DNA of 64,000 nucleotides from Halotalea alkalilenta DSM 17697. Its GTDB lineage: Bacteria; Pseudomonadota; Gammaproteobacteria; Pseudomonadales; Halomonadaceae. Of this stretch, positions 28,463 through 38,261 are shown piece after piece. The notes under the pieces were generated by a model that worked only from the letters and a program-made list of their open reading frames with translations, did no database searches and had not been told where the DNA came from. The stretch spans positions 266,246 through 330,245 of the forward strand of contig NZ_KK211228.1 of assembly GCF_000621205.1 (NCBI RefSeq). Direction: 5' to 3'. Within the stretch, counting starts at the first letter, position 1, and each line of letters opens with the position of its first letter. The translations under genes and the position numbers were made by a program.

Positions 28463-29410
28463 ATGTGGTTCAAGCATTTACATCTTTACCGAGTGCATGA
28501 TCAGGCATCGCTGAGCCAGCAGGCCCTCGAAGACGCCCTGGCGGTCCTGGCTTTCCGCCCGGTCGGCCGCTTCGAGGCCAAGCGCGTCGGTTTCGGCGCT
28601 CCCGCTGGGCGCGGAGGCGAACGTCTGGTCCACGAGCTGGAAGGACACCGCCTGCTGAGGCTGCGCCGCCAGGAGCGCCTGCTGCCCAACGCGGTGGTCG
28701 CCGAGGAGCTCGAGGAGCGCTGCGAAGCGTTCGAGGCCGCCAACGGCTTCGCACCACCCAGGCGAGAGAAGCAGGCGCTGAAGGAAAAGGTGGTCGAGGA
28801 GCTGCTGCCCCGGGCCTTCACCCGCAGCGGGCACATCGATCTATGGTGGGACACCCGGCGCTCGTTGATCGGGATCGACTGCGCCAGCCGCAAGCGTGGC
28901 GAAGAGATGATCGACCTGCTGCGTCAAGCGCTGGGCTCGCTCAAGGTCACCCCGCTGTCGGTCAAGCGACCGCCGGCGAAGACCCTCACCGACTGGCTGC
29001 GAGAGCCGGCGAGCAGGCCTCAGGATTTGCTTCTGGGCGATGCCGTCGAGCTGCGCGGCGATGACGATGGCGTGCTGCGCGCGCGGGCCATCGACCTCGA
29101 CGGTGAAGAGATCCAGACCGCGCTGGCGGCCGGGCGTCAGGTCAGCCGCCTGGCGCTGAGCCTGGAGGGCCAGCTCTCGTTCACGCTGCAGGACGACCTT
29201 GCGCTGAAAAGCCTGAAGTTCGACGATCAGCTGCTCGACCAAGCCGATGACGAGGTACGAAACGATGATCCGGTGGAACGTCTGGAGACCGAGTTCGCGC
29301 TGATGGCCAGCACCCTGGCGGCGCTCTCCGAGCGGCTGATCGAGTGGCTCGGGGGCGAGGTGGAAACCGGGCCCGCGCCCTGGCATCAGGACGAGGCCGT
29401 CGAGGCTTGA
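28463..29410 (+). CDS. rdgC: Recombination-associated protein RdgC
   Basis: This 315-residue protein matches RdgC, a ring-forming DNA-binding protein that limits RecA action and helps replication fork restart. It begins MWFKHLHLYRVH, as the family does, with conserved segments ALKEKVVEELLPRAF near residue 108, WWDTRRSLIGIDCASRKRGEEM near 128 (motif positions only), and LALKSLKFDDQLLDQ near 246. Length is slightly above the usual 300. The stop codon overlaps the start of the following acyltransferase. Confidence 0.95.
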   Translation: MWFKHLHLYRVHDQASLSQQALEDALAVLAFRPVGRFEAKRVGFGAPAGRGGERLVHELEGHRLLRLRRQERLLPNAVVAEELEERCEAFEAANGFAPPRREKQALKEKVVEELLPRAFTRSGHIDLWWDTRRSLIGIDCASRKRGEEMIDLLRQALGSLKVTPLSVKRPPAKTLTDWLREPASRPQDLLLGDAVELRGDDDGVLRARAIDLDGEEIQTALAAGRQVSRLALSLEGQLSFTLQDDLALKSLKFDDQLLDQADDEVRNDDPVERLETEFALMASTLAALSERLIEWLGGEVETGPAPWHQDEAVEA

Positions 29411-30633
29411 TGCATCCAAATGAACATATCAATCACCGTGATTTCCGATCAATGACACCCGTCACGCCCGCGGATACGGTCACCGACCGTTTTTCGGCGC
29501 TGCGCCCCTACCAAGACGATGAGGTGGCGAGCGTTCTCAGCCGGCTCTCCCACGACGATGAATTCCAAGCCGCGATCGCTCGCTTCAGGCTCCCACGCCT
29601 GGACGCCGTCGCTCCTTGGCTGACCCGTGCGCTGATCGGCTACGGCCTGCGTCGGCGCATGCGCGGCATCCACTCGATCACCGAGTTCCAGCGCCACATC
29701 GCCGACTACATGGAGCACATGATCGAGCGCACCGTGGATGGCCTGGAGATCCATGGCCTCGAAGCGCTGGACGGCAATCAGGCCTATCTGTTCATCGGCA
29801 ACCATCGTGACATCTCGCTCGACCCGGCCTTCGTCAACTTCGCCCTCTATCTGCACAACCGCAACACGGTGCGGATAGCGATCGGCGACAACCTGCTCGA
29901 AAAGCCCTATGTCTCCGATCTGATGCGGCTCAACAAGAGCTTCATCGTGCCACGTTCGTCCACCGGCAAACGCGAGATGATCAAGGCGTTCCAGCTGCTC
30001 TCCGAGTACATCCAACACTCGATCGAGATCGACAACCACTCGGTGTGGATGGCCCAGCGTCAGGGCCGCGCCAAGAACGGTATCGACCGGACCGACCCGG
30101 CGATCATCAAGATGCTGTGCATGGCCAAGCGCGCCGAGAATCGCGACGCACCGCTGGCGCAGATCATCGCCGGGCTGCACGTCGTGCCGGTCTCGATCAG
30201 CTACGAGTACGATCCCTGCGACGTGCAGAAGGCCCGCGAGCTGGCCGCCACCGAAAGCGACGGCAGCTACCAGAAGCTGGCCTTCGAGGACATGCGCTCG
30301 ATCGCCGCCGGCATCGTCGGCGACAAGGGGCGGGTCAACCTGCGTTTCGGCACCGCGCTCAACGGCGGTGACTTCGACAGCGTCGAAGCACTGACCGAGG
30401 AGATAGATCGCCAAGTGCTCGAGGGCTACCGGCTCTATCCCTCGCACTTCCTGGCGCTCGAGAAGCTGGGCGAGCATCCCGAGCTGCTCGAACTCGACGA
30501 CGTCACCTCGGCGGATCGCGCCCGTTTCGAGGCGCGCCTTGCCGAGGTTCCCAAGGAGCTTCGCCCCTGGTGGCTGCGCCAGTATGCCAACCCGGTGATC
30601 AACTGCCGCGCCCCCATGCTGCTCGACGCCTGA
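29410..30633 (+). CDS. PlsB-like / 1-acylglycerol-3-phosphate acyltransferase
   Basis: This 407-residue protein has an acyltransferase domain of the PlsB/PlsC superfamily. The H-x(4)-D motif is GNHRDISLDP near residue 134, a phosphate-binding PRSSTGKRE segment lies near 180, and WMAQRQGRAKNG near 215 fits motif III. Members acylate glycerol phosphate or lysophospholipids at the inner membrane. The ATG at 29410 overlaps the rdgC stop (TGATG) and has GAGG upstream; an internal ATG at 29452 lacks a ribosome binding site. The exact acceptor is unknown. Pairing with rdgC is by position only. Confidence 0.85.
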   Translation: MHPNEHINHRDFRSMTPVTPADTVTDRFSALRPYQDDEVASVLSRLSHDDEFQAAIARFRLPRLDAVAPWLTRALIGYGLRRRMRGIHSITEFQRHIADYMEHMIERTVDGLEIHGLEALDGNQAYLFIGNHRDISLDPAFVNFALYLHNRNTVRIAIGDNLLEKPYVSDLMRLNKSFIVPRSSTGKREMIKAFQLLSEYIQHSIEIDNHSVWMAQRQGRAKNGIDRTDPAIIKMLCMAKRAENRDAPLAQIIAGLHVVPVSISYEYDPCDVQKARELAATESDGSYQKLAFEDMRSIAAGIVGDKGRVNLRFGTALNGGDFDSVEALTEEIDRQVLEGYRLYPSHFLALEKLGEHPELLELDDVTSADRARFEARLAEVPKELRPWWLRQYANPVINCRAPMLLDA

Positions 30634-30639
30634 CCCTTA

Positions 30640-30659
30640 GCCCTCGAGCCATCGAGGGC
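30640..30659. terminator. Hairpin between convergent genes
   Basis: An 8-bp stem GCCCTCGA / TCGAGGGC with a GCCA loop lies between the ends of the acyltransferase and trkH genes. No T-tract is present on either side, so it is a weak terminator candidate. Confidence 0.35.
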
Positions 30660-30691
30660 CTTCGCCTTCCCCTACCATCCCCGGCACCCAG

Positions 30692-32191
30692 TCACTTGCG
30701 CCAGAAGGCCGGCGTGAGCAGCACCAGTACGGTGAGGATCTCGAGCCGCCCGAGCAGCATCGCGAAGCTGAGCAGCCACTTCGCCGCCTCGGGCATCCCC
30801 GCGTAGTTGCCTGCGGGCCCGATCAGCTCCCCGAGGCCGGGCCCGGTATTACCGAGCATCGAGACCGAGGCGCTGAGCGAGGTCACCATGTCGAGGCCGA
30901 GGAAAGAAAGCGCTACCGACAGCGCCGATACGGTGAAGAAGAAAAACGAGGAGAACGCCACCACCGCACGGACGATGTCGTCGGTCAACGGCCTGCCGTT
31001 GTAGCGTTGGACGAACACGCCCTGGGCATGGACCAGGTGACGCAGCTGGTTGACCAGCATCACCAGCCCGACCTGGAAGCGGAACACCTTCATCCCACCG
31101 GTGGTCGACCCCGAGCAGCCGCCGATGAACAGCAGGTAGAAGAACACGCTCACCGCGAAGGTGCCCCAGTGGTTGTAGTCCGAGGTGGCATACCCGGTCG
31201 TGGTGATCACCGAAACGACGTTGAAGGTGATCTCGGTCAGGGCCGGCCAGAAAGGCCCGGGGTGATGGAGCATCCGCTCCAGCGTCATCATCGCGATCAC
31301 CACCAGCAGGATGGTGAAGAATCCACGCACCTGCTGGTCGCGCCAGATCGCCATCGAACGCTGGGTGATGAAGCGCACGTAGAGCACGAATGGCAACGCG
31401 CCGCTGAGCATGAAGAGCACCGTCACCCAGAGGATCGCCGGGCGCGAAGCGTAGACGCCGAAGGATTCGTCGTAGTTGGCGAAGCCCCCCGTCGATACCG
31501 ATGTCATGCCGTGGACGACGGCATCGAACGGGCGCATCCCCAGCAGCCAGTACGAGAGCATCGCCAGCGCGCTCAGGCCCAGATAGACCATCGAGATCGA
31601 CTTCGCCATGCCCCCGGCGCGCGGCACGATATGCTCGGTCCAGGCGGAGGATTCGGTCTGGAACAAGCGCATGCCGCCAACCTTGAGAAACGGCAGGATC
31701 GCGATCGCCATGACGATGATCCCGACCCCGCCGATCCACTGCAAAAGCCCCCGCCAGAGCTTGATTCCATCCGAGGTGGTATCGAGATCGACGATCACCG
31801 TGGCGCCGGTGCTGGTGACCCCGGAAACCGCCTCGAACACCGCGTCGGCGATCGACAGCTGAGGCGAGCCGAGCATCATCGGCAGGCTGGCGAAGCCGGC
31901 GAACACCACCCAGCTCATCACGGTGAGGATGAACATCTGCCTCGGGCGCAGCTCGAAACCGGCGTCCCGGGTCAGCACCAGCAGCAGCCCCGATACACCG
32001 AGAGTGATCAGGATAGAGGTGGCGAAGGCGCGAATGTCTGGATCACGCTCGAGGGCGAGCACCGCCAGCGGCAATGCCATCATCACCACCAGTACCAGCA
32101 GCAGTACCGCGATGATACGCAGCACCGGTCCGAATCCGGCCTGGTGGGTCAACGGATTGGAGAGATTGCGTAGCCACGAAAAGGGGGACAT
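30692..32191 (-). CDS. trkH: TrkH family potassium uptake protein
   Basis: This 499-residue membrane protein is the channel subunit of the Trk potassium uptake system. It has four M1-P-M2 repeats, with selectivity-filter loops containing TSTGAT near residue 117, STGGFANYD near 230, TTGYATSDY near 327 and NTGPG near 445. More than eight hydrophobic helices are visible. It works with the cytoplasmic gating protein TrkA, which is not in the window. Halophilic bacteria use Trk systems in osmotic adjustment. The ATG at 32191 is preceded by an in-frame GTG that could also serve. Confidence 0.93.
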   Translation of the reverse strand: MSPFSWLRNLSNPLTHQAGFGPVLRIIAVLLLVLVVMMALPLAVLALERDPDIRAFATSILITLGVSGLLLVLTRDAGFELRPRQMFILTVMSWVVFAGFASLPMMLGSPQLSIADAVFEAVSGVTSTGATVIVDLDTTSDGIKLWRGLLQWIGGVGIIVMAIAILPFLKVGGMRLFQTESSAWTEHIVPRAGGMAKSISMVYLGLSALAMLSYWLLGMRPFDAVVHGMTSVSTGGFANYDESFGVYASRPAILWVTVLFMLSGALPFVLYVRFITQRSMAIWRDQQVRGFFTILLVVIAMMTLERMLHHPGPFWPALTEITFNVVSVITTTGYATSDYNHWGTFAVSVFFYLLFIGGCSGSTTGGMKVFRFQVGLVMLVNQLRHLVHAQGVFVQRYNGRPLTDDIVRAVVAFSSFFFFTVSALSVALSFLGLDMVTSLSASVSMLGNTGPGLGELIGPAGNYAGMPEAAKWLLSFAMLLGRLEILTVLVLLTPAFWRK

Positions 32192-32446
32192 CACGGTGGA
32201 ACGTTTCCTTCGACACCATCTGCGACACCATAGGGACGCCGTATCGCACGCATGGCGCGAGCGACAACGCGGCTGCGACGAACCGGAGCATGCTGCGAAG
32301 TCTACAAGGGGCGGTGCTTTTCGAACAGGATCGATCCGCCCGCGGATGAAAAGCGCTGAGCCTTCGACCAGCGGGTCACCGGGGCATTTGCCTTCACCCC
32401 CCCATCCGCACAGAATTCCAGTCGAGTCCGCCGATCAGCGATCCCC

Positions 32447-33616
32447 ATGCCCTCTCAATCCTCGAGCAGCACCGCATCAGCGCGACGTCGCGAGGCACAG
32501 CGCGTCAACCTGACCACCGTCCTCATCGATGCGGTGCTGGCCGCGCTGAAGATCATCGTCGGCACGCTCACCCTGTCGAGCGCGCTGGTCGCGGACGGCA
32601 TCCACTCCCTTGCGGACCTGCTCACCGACCTGATAGTGCTGATTGCCACCCACTTCGGCCGGCGCGCGCCAGACCGGGGCCACCCCTATGGACATGGCCG
32701 GATCGAGACGATGGCGAGCCTCTGGCTCGGCATCGTGCTGCTGGTGGTCGCCGGCGCAGTCTCATGGGAAAGCGCGCTGCGCCTTTTCTCGGTCGAGGCA
32801 TTGAATGCCGGACACTGGGCGATCGGCGTCACCCTGCTAGCGATGCTGGTCAAGGAGGCGCTGTTCCACTGGACGCTGCGCGTGGCTCGACGCCAGCGTT
32901 CACCGCTGATGGAGGCGAGCGCCTGGCACTCACGCAGCGACTCGCTTTCGTCGCTGATCGTGCTGGTCGGGCTCGCCGGCGCCCAATTCGGCTTCTACTG
33001 GCTCGACCCACTCGCCGCCATGGCGGTCTCCATCCTGGTCGGCAAGATCGGCTTCGACACGCTCCGCGGTGCAAGCCGAGAACTGATCGACACCGCCCTG
33101 CCGGAAGAGGAGACCGAGCGCCTGCGCCGCTGCGCGCTGGAGATTCCGGAACTGCGCGATCTTCACGATCTTCGCGCCAGGCGCATCGGCGCCGATGTGG
33201 CGCTGGACGTGCACCTGCTGGTAGCACCGCGGCTCACGGTTTCCGAAGCCCACGAGATCGGCAATACCGTCACCCGCCACCTGCGCCAGCGTTTCGCTGC
33301 CCTGCGCGACGTCACCTTTCACATCGACCCTGAGAACGATGGCGATGAGCGCCTCAGGCGCCAAGCGAGGCCCCTGCCGCTTCGCGGCGAGGTGGAGCGG
33401 CTGCTCGACGCGCACTGGCAGGGCATCGAGGCGTGGTCCCGCCGCCTGGACATGGCGCTTCACTATCGCACATCGGCCGGCGACGGACAGCGGCGCATCG
33501 ATATCGAGCTCTATCTGTGCCGCGAGACGCCACCGCCGGACGTCGCCCATCTGGCGTCGCTGGCCGTCGATCTCGACTGGCTGGGCGAGATCAGATGCTG
33601 GCGTGCGTCGGACTAG
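32447..33616 (+). CDS. Cation diffusion facilitator (CDF) transporter
   Basis: This 389-residue membrane protein belongs to the CDF family of divalent metal/proton antiporters. Six transmembrane helices occupy residues 20-210. The metal-binding aspartates and histidines lie in VADGIHSLADLLTD near residue 48 and SAWHSRSDSLSS near 157. A cytoplasmic domain with HDLRARRIGADVALDVHL follows near 238, and about 85 extra residues follow that. The second-helix site has D-x-x-x-H/D-type residues (ADGIHSLAD), which does not decide between Zn, Fe or Mn. It stands alone, convergent with nothing obvious. Confidence 0.88.
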   Translation: MPSQSSSSTASARRREAQRVNLTTVLIDAVLAALKIIVGTLTLSSALVADGIHSLADLLTDLIVLIATHFGRRAPDRGHPYGHGRIETMASLWLGIVLLVVAGAVSWESALRLFSVEALNAGHWAIGVTLLAMLVKEALFHWTLRVARRQRSPLMEASAWHSRSDSLSSLIVLVGLAGAQFGFYWLDPLAAMAVSILVGKIGFDTLRGASRELIDTALPEEETERLRRCALEIPELRDLHDLRARRIGADVALDVHLLVAPRLTVSEAHEIGNTVTRHLRQRFAALRDVTFHIDPENDGDERLRRQARPLPLRGEVERLLDAHWQGIEAWSRRLDMALHYRTSAGDGQRRIDIELYLCRETPPPDVAHLASLAVDLDWLGEIRCWRASD

Positions 33617-33733
33617 GATGTTTTGACCGCCCAAACCGACCATAATCGCCCCATTGCACCCTTTCCCTACTCGCGGCGCTTCGTCTTCATTTCACGCCCT
33701 GGCCGCCGCCGGACATGCCACAGGAGCATCCCC

Positions 33734-34009
33734 ATGACGACATCCAGCGAAATGCAGCAGGCCCGGATCATCAAGGAGCTGCGCGGTTTCATCAAGAAGC
33801 TCCTCTACGATCCCTCGATCCTGCCCACCGCCCTGGAGATCGCAAGACGCCACAGCGGAGAAAAAGACGCAGCGGAGCGGATCGCCGAGGAGATCTCCGC
33901 CACCACCAGCGTCAAGATCCCAACTCGGGAATCCCAGCACTCCCCCGCCGACAAACTGTTCCTCGCCCTGCTCAAGGAGGTGATCGAGGAGGAGCGTGCG
34001 CTGTACTAG
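33734..34009 (+). CDS. Small protein of unknown function
   Basis: I do not recognise this 91-residue protein. It is predicted to be soluble and mainly helical, with a basic first half ([17 protein letters not shown]) and an acidic end ([12 protein letters not shown]). The ATG at 33734 has AGGAG 9 bases upstream, which supports it as a real gene. Its stop codon overlaps that of the convergent pilin gene in the four bases CTAG. Its codon use resembles its neighbours. No signal peptide or membrane helix is seen. Confidence 0.7.
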   Translation: MTTSSEMQQARIIKELRGFIKKLLYDPSILPTALEIARRHSGEKDAAERIAEEISATTSVKIPTRESQHSPADKLFLALLKEVIEEERALY

Positions 34010-34494
34010 GCGCCGTTCGAAAGCGAGCAACCGGGAGGCAGCAGCGTCGGCTCCAGCGCAGCCGACGCTAGGCAGCGCCAACCCTCGAGACCGCTACCCG
34101 GCTGCAGTTGCAACCATTGCTCCACCCCCTCACCGGCGAGCAGCGGTGAGGAGCCTTCACCGAATCGATAGCGCAGCGTACCGTCCGCCTCGACGCTCCA
34201 GCTGCCATGGGCATGGGCGACCGAATCGCCCGAATGGCCCAGCGCCGCCAGATCCACCTCCTGGCCGCGTAGCAGCAGGTCCTCCACGCCCACCTGCTGG
34301 GCCCTCAGCAGCATGTTCGCGGAGGAGACCTGGGAACGTGCGACATAGAGCTGGTAGCGGGGAATCGCCACCGCCGCCAGCACCCCGACGATCGCTACCA
34401 CCGCCATCATCTCGAGCAGCGTGAATCCGCCCTGCGCATGCGCTGGAGGAGCGCCTCGCGCCAGATTCACCGCCTCAGCCGGTTTCTCGTCCAT
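34006..34494 (-). CDS. Type IV pilin
   Basis: This 162-residue prepilin has a 23-residue charged leader ending in glycine and the type IV pilin start [20 protein letters not shown], where the glutamate at mature position 5 is conserved. The hydrophobic N-terminal helix carries on to [13 protein letters not shown], and two cysteines (in WRCLAS and PPGCSLSN) near the C-terminus can form the D-loop. The ATG at 34494 has GGAGG upstream. It is divergent from pilB and pilC, as in PilA-BC clusters. It is probably the major pilin, though minor pilins share these features. Confidence 0.88.
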   Translation of the reverse strand: MDEKPAEAVNLARGAPPAHAQGGFTLLEMMAVVAIVGVLAAVAIPRYQLYVARSQVSSANMLLRAQQVGVEDLLLRGQEVDLAALGHSGDSVAHAHGSWSVEADGTLRYRFGEGSSPLLAGEGVEQWLQLQPGSGLEGWRCLASAALEPTLLPPGCSLSNGA

Positions 34495-34659
34495 CTCGCC
34501 TCCGTTGCGATCCAAGCGAGCGGTGCTCGCCCGTCTCAGCGCATAACGTCCACTCGAACCGGGGACTTGACCCCTATAAAGCAGGCGGCCGCGGCCGATA
34601 GCTTCGATGCCGCGGCATTCGACGCGGTGCGCATTGGCGATCACCGGGAGCATCCAGCG

Positions 34660-36081
34660 ATGAACGAAAAAGCCTGTCCGGCAGCGCCTGCCGAACTTCT
34701 CGAGTCGGTCGATCTCGATGGCATCGAGATATCCAGCCTACCCTGCGCCGGCCTGCCGATCCGGCTGTTCGCGCGTATCGGCGCCCTGCCCTTGTATGAA
34801 GAAGCAGGCAGGCTCAGTGTCGCCGTGGCCAACGGCGCCTGCCTCGACCAGCTCGACGAGCTACGCTTCGCCTGCGCACGCGCGATCGTGCCGCGCCTCG
34901 CCGAACCGCGGCAGCTGGCGAAGCTGCTGGAAGCCTATCTGGCTCATGCGGACCAACGCTCGGCACCATCGAGTAGCGATACCTCGGCCGATGCCTGCCT
35001 GCGACGTCTCGCCCAGGCCTGCGTGCGCCTGCGTGGCTCCGACCTGCACTTCGAGCCCGAAGGAGAACGCTTCACGGTGAGAATCCGCATCGATGGCGAA
35101 CTGCGCACGCTCGAACGGCTCCCCGCCGCGCTGGGCGAGCGCTGCATGATGCGACTCAAGCTGCTCGCGGGCCTCGATGTCGGCGAGCAGCGCCTGCCCC
35201 AGGACGGCAGCCTGAGCATCTCGCCGGAGGATCGCTACACCCTCTCCTTCCGGCTCGCCACGCTGCCTACCGTGCGAGGGGAGAAGGCATCCCTGCGCCT
35301 GGTGGATGCGCCCTACCAGGCGCTCTCCCTCGACGAATTAGGCCTCGATCCGCTGCCGTTGGCGGCGCTGAAACGCGCCCTGGAGGCCGCCCGTGGGCTG
35401 ATCCTGGTCTGCGGGCCGACCGGAAGCGGCAAGACGATCACTCTCTACAGCGCGTTGATGCACATCGATCGGCAGCGTCGCCATGTGGTCAGCGCCGAGC
35501 AGCCGGTCGAGCATCGCCTGCCCGGCGTGCAGCAGTTGCAGGTAGAGCCGCGCATAGGGCTGGACTTCACCGTTGCGCTGCGCGCGTTCCTGCGCCAAGA
35601 CCCCGACGTGATGATGATCGGTGAGATTCGCGACCCCCAGAGTGCCGAGATCACGCTCAAGGCGGCCCGCACCGGGCACCTGGTTCTCGCCACCGTGCAC
35701 GCCGCCAGCGCCAGAGCGAGCCTCGCTCGGCTGGCGCATCTGGGGGCCGACGAGCGCGATCTCGCCGAGTGCGTGACCCTGGTGATCGCGCAGCGCCTCA
35801 TACCCACGCTCTGTCCTGCCTGCCGCGTCCCGGCGCCATCGGCGCAGAAAGCGGACCTGGCGATGGAGCTGGGCCTCACCGCAGATACGCTCTCCCCCCA
35901 TGTCGCCCGCGGCTGTCGGCATTGCCACAATGGACACGCCGGCCGTATCGCCATCTTCGAAGTGCTCTCGCGCCCGATCGACCGCTCCGGCGCAGAGGAG
36001 GTCGATGGCCTGCGCCGAGCAGGGCTCTACAAGGTGGCGCAGGGGGTGATCTCGAGGCAGGCGCTGGAACGTGCGCTCTGA
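34660..36081 (+). CDS. pilB: Type IV pilus assembly ATPase PilB (GspE family)
   Basis: This 473-residue protein is a secretion-type ATPase that powers pilus extension. It has the Walker [14 protein letters not shown] near residue 250, an Asp box, the Walker B-like [18 protein letters not shown] near 315, a His box in [11 protein letters not shown] near 345, and a zinc tetracysteine site (CPACRVP and CRHCHNGH near 387 and 420). At 473 residues it lacks about 90 N-terminal residues compared with most PilB proteins of about 565, closer to short HofB/GspE forms. The start at 34660 has GGGAG upstream. It overlaps pilC by 11 bases. Confidence 0.92.
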   Translation: MNEKACPAAPAELLESVDLDGIEISSLPCAGLPIRLFARIGALPLYEEAGRLSVAVANGACLDQLDELRFACARAIVPRLAEPRQLAKLLEAYLAHADQRSAPSSSDTSADACLRRLAQACVRLRGSDLHFEPEGERFTVRIRIDGELRTLERLPAALGERCMMRLKLLAGLDVGEQRLPQDGSLSISPEDRYTLSFRLATLPTVRGEKASLRLVDAPYQALSLDELGLDPLPLAALKRALEAARGLILVCGPTGSGKTITLYSALMHIDRQRRHVVSAEQPVEHRLPGVQQLQVEPRIGLDFTVALRAFLRQDPDVMMIGEIRDPQSAEITLKAARTGHLVLATVHAASARASLARLAHLGADERDLAECVTLVIAQRLIPTLCPACRVPAPSAQKADLAMELGLTADTLSPHVARGCRHCHNGHAGRIAIFEVLSRPIDRSGAEEVDGLRRAGLYKVAQGVISRQALERAL

Positions 36082-37237
36082 GCAGCGGCTATGGCAATGG
36101 CGGGCGACGGATGAGAGCGGAGATCACCGCACCGGCAGACTCCATGCCCCTACCAGGGACCAGGCCCACACCGAGCTCGCGGCGCGAGGACTGATCGTTC
36201 GACGGCTGCGCCGCCTGCGCGTGAGGACCAAACGCCTCGGTCCCGAGCGCCTGGCGCTGCGCCTGAGCCAGCTATCCGGCCTGTTGCAGGCGGGCATCGG
36301 CCTGCTCGACGCGCTGGAGCAGCTCGGCGAAAATGCCGAGACCGCAGCGGAACACCACTACTGGTCGACGCTTCGCCTAGCGATCACCGAGGGGCACTCG
36401 CTCTCGGCCGCTCTCGGCGCCACCACCTTGCCGCTCCACGCGCCGCTCGGCACCGCGCTGATCGGCCTGGGTGAACACAGTGGCAAACTGGCGACGGTGC
36501 TGGCCCGCCTCGCCGAACATCTCAACGCACGCGCCCGACTCGGCCGCCGACTCGCAGCCCCGCTGCGCTACCCGGCGATGGTGACCGTGCTCGCGGTAGG
36601 CCTGATGGCGGTAATGCTGATCGAGATCGTGCCGACTTTCGCCGCGCTCTATGCAGACGATGCGACGGATCTTCCCTTGCCCACCGAGGTGCTGTTCGCC
36701 CTTTCCGCAGGACTCGGCGCACGGCTAGAAGCGTGCCTCATCGCCCTGCTCGCGCTCATCGCCGGCTGGATCGCCGCACGGCGACACAGTGCGCGGCTTG
36801 CACGCTGGCTGCCGCTGCTGGGACCGCTGCTTCAATCGAGCGACAAAGTCGGTATCCTGGAGGCACTGGCACTCGCCCAGAGCAGCGGGCTGGCCCTGGA
36901 CGTCGCGCTTGAGCTCATCGCGACCCCAAAGGGGGCGCTGCCGTTGAGCAGGCTTGCCTCCAGAGTCGCCCAGGGCGAACCGCTGAGCGTGGCGATGCGC
37001 GCTGAACGCGCCTTCGGTGCGCTGCTCGCCGCCCTGGTCGCCAACGGCGAGCGCTCGGGTCGCCTGGCCGAAGCGTTCGATCACGCGGCGGCCCTCGAGC
37101 GGGAAAGACTCGAGCGACGCCTGGAGCGACTGGAACTGCTGCTCGAGCCGATCGTCATGACCCTGCTCACCCTGGTCATTGGCCTCTTGGTGGTCGCCCT
37201 TTACTTGCCGGTCTTCGACCTCGGCGGCCAGTACTGA
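36071..37237 (+). CDS. pilC: Type IV pilus inner-membrane platform protein PilC
   Basis: This 388-residue protein is the polytopic platform of the pilus machine (GspF family). Two duplicated GspF domains lie near residues 58-185 and 255-380, with LSQLSGLLQAGIGLLDALEQLG starting the first and the closing helix LLEPIVMTLLTLVIGLLVVALYLP. Three hydrophobic segments fit its topology. It starts at a GTG at 36071, inside the end of pilB. The prepilin peptidase gene that often follows pilC is absent; coaE comes next after 38 bp. Confidence 0.92.
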   Translation: MRSEQRLWQWRATDESGDHRTGRLHAPTRDQAHTELAARGLIVRRLRRLRVRTKRLGPERLALRLSQLSGLLQAGIGLLDALEQLGENAETAAEHHYWSTLRLAITEGHSLSAALGATTLPLHAPLGTALIGLGEHSGKLATVLARLAEHLNARARLGRRLAAPLRYPAMVTVLAVGLMAVMLIEIVPTFAALYADDATDLPLPTEVLFALSAGLGARLEACLIALLALIAGWIAARRHSARLARWLPLLGPLLQSSDKVGILEALALAQSSGLALDVALELIATPKGALPLSRLASRVAQGEPLSVAMRAERAFGALLAALVANGERSGRLAEAFDHAAALERERLERRLERLELLLEPIVMTLLTLVIGLLVVALYLPVFDLGGQY

Positions 37238-37275
37238 ACCCTTTCCTCATCCACGCCCCGGCACGGAGCGCTATC

Positions 37276-37893
37276 ATGCTGACCATCGGCCTAACCGGCG
37301 GCATCGCCTCGGGCAAGAGCACCGTCACTCGACTCTTCGCCGAACGCGGCATCGCAGCGGTCGACGCCGACCAGATCGCCCGGGAGGTGGTCGAGCCAGG
37401 AGAACCAATGCTCGACGCCTTGGTCGAGCGCTACGGTGAACGAATCCTCGACCGCCAGGGCCGGCTCAATCGCGCCGCGCTGCGCCAGCGGATCTTCGCC
37501 TCGCCCGAGGAGCGACGCTGGGTGGAGTCGCGGATGCATCCGCTGATCCATGCGCGCATGCTCGAACGGCTCGAGACGCTCGAGGGTCCTTACCGCCTGC
37601 TGGTGGTACCGCTGCTGCTCGAGTCCGATCGCTACGCCGAGGTGGTCGATCGGATACTGGTGGTGGACGTCCCCGAAGCGCTGCAGCTGCAGCGTGTGCT
37701 GGCACGCGATGGCGGCGAACTCGCCCAGGCCGAAGCGATTGTGCGCGCGCAGATGCCGCGCGCCGAACGTCTGGCCCGCAGTGATGAGATGATCGACAAT
37801 TCCCGGGACGAGCTATCGACCGAGCGGCGAGTCGCCGAACTGGACGCCTTCTATCGACGGCTGGCACACCAACGCACCGCCTGCGGGAGTTGA
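37276..37893 (+). CDS. coaE: Dephospho-CoA kinase
   Basis: This 205-residue kinase performs the last step of coenzyme A synthesis, phosphorylating the 3'-hydroxyl of dephospho-CoA. The Walker A motif [13 protein letters not shown] starts at residue 5, [13 protein letters not shown] near 34 binds the substrate, and the lid segment with [16 protein letters not shown] is near 138. Length is normal. It lies between pilC and yacG, the conserved pil-coaE-yacG order minus pilD. Confidence 0.96.
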   Translation: MLTIGLTGGIASGKSTVTRLFAERGIAAVDADQIAREVVEPGEPMLDALVERYGERILDRQGRLNRAALRQRIFASPEERRWVESRMHPLIHARMLERLETLEGPYRLLVVPLLLESDRYAEVVDRILVVDVPEALQLQRVLARDGGELAQAEAIVRAQMPRAERLARSDEMIDNSRDELSTERRVAELDAFYRRLAHQRTACGS

Positions 37894-37982
37894 CCACTGC
37901 CGTCTTCGCCCCAATATCGACAGTCCGCCCGCGGCTCGATCGATCCACCCCAATCGCGATACAAGCGCGAAGGAGTCATTCC

Positions 37983-38210
37983 ATGTCCAAACCTCGCGAC
38001 TCCCTCAAGGTCGCCTGCCCCCAGTGCGCCACCCAGGTCCCCTGGAACGAACAGAGCCCCTACCGCCCCTTCTGCTCCAAGCGCTGCAAGCTGCTGGACC
38101 TGGGAGCCTGGGCGAATGAAAGTCACCGCATCCCCGGGGAGATGGCGCTGGACGAAACCGACATCGATGCGATGCTGGAGAGCCTCGAACGCGGGCAGGA
38201 GCAGCGCTAG
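37983..38210 (+). CDS. yacG: DNA gyrase inhibitor YacG
   Basis: This 75-residue zinc-ribbon protein binds and inhibits DNA gyrase in Escherichia coli. The four zinc ligands are in CPQC near residue 14 and CSKRC near residue 32, followed by the conserved [11 protein letters not shown] stretch. An acidic C-terminus completes it. An AAGGAG site lies about 9 bases before the ATG at 37983. It follows coaE, as in most relatives. Confidence 0.94.
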   Translation: MSKPRDSLKVACPQCATQVPWNEQSPYRPFCSKRCKLLDLGAWANESHRIPGEMALDETDIDAMLESLERGQEQR

Positions 38211-38261
38211 CGCCGCGTCGCAGAATCTCGCGCAGCCTCCTGCCCGACTCCACCGCGAACG

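Noticed and set aside
29344-29451. A 22-residue extension upstream of the acyltransferase, or the internal ATG at 29452
   Set aside because: The extension lies wholly within rdgC without a ribosome binding site, and 29452 also lacks one. The ATG at 29410 has GAGG and overlaps the rdgC stop.
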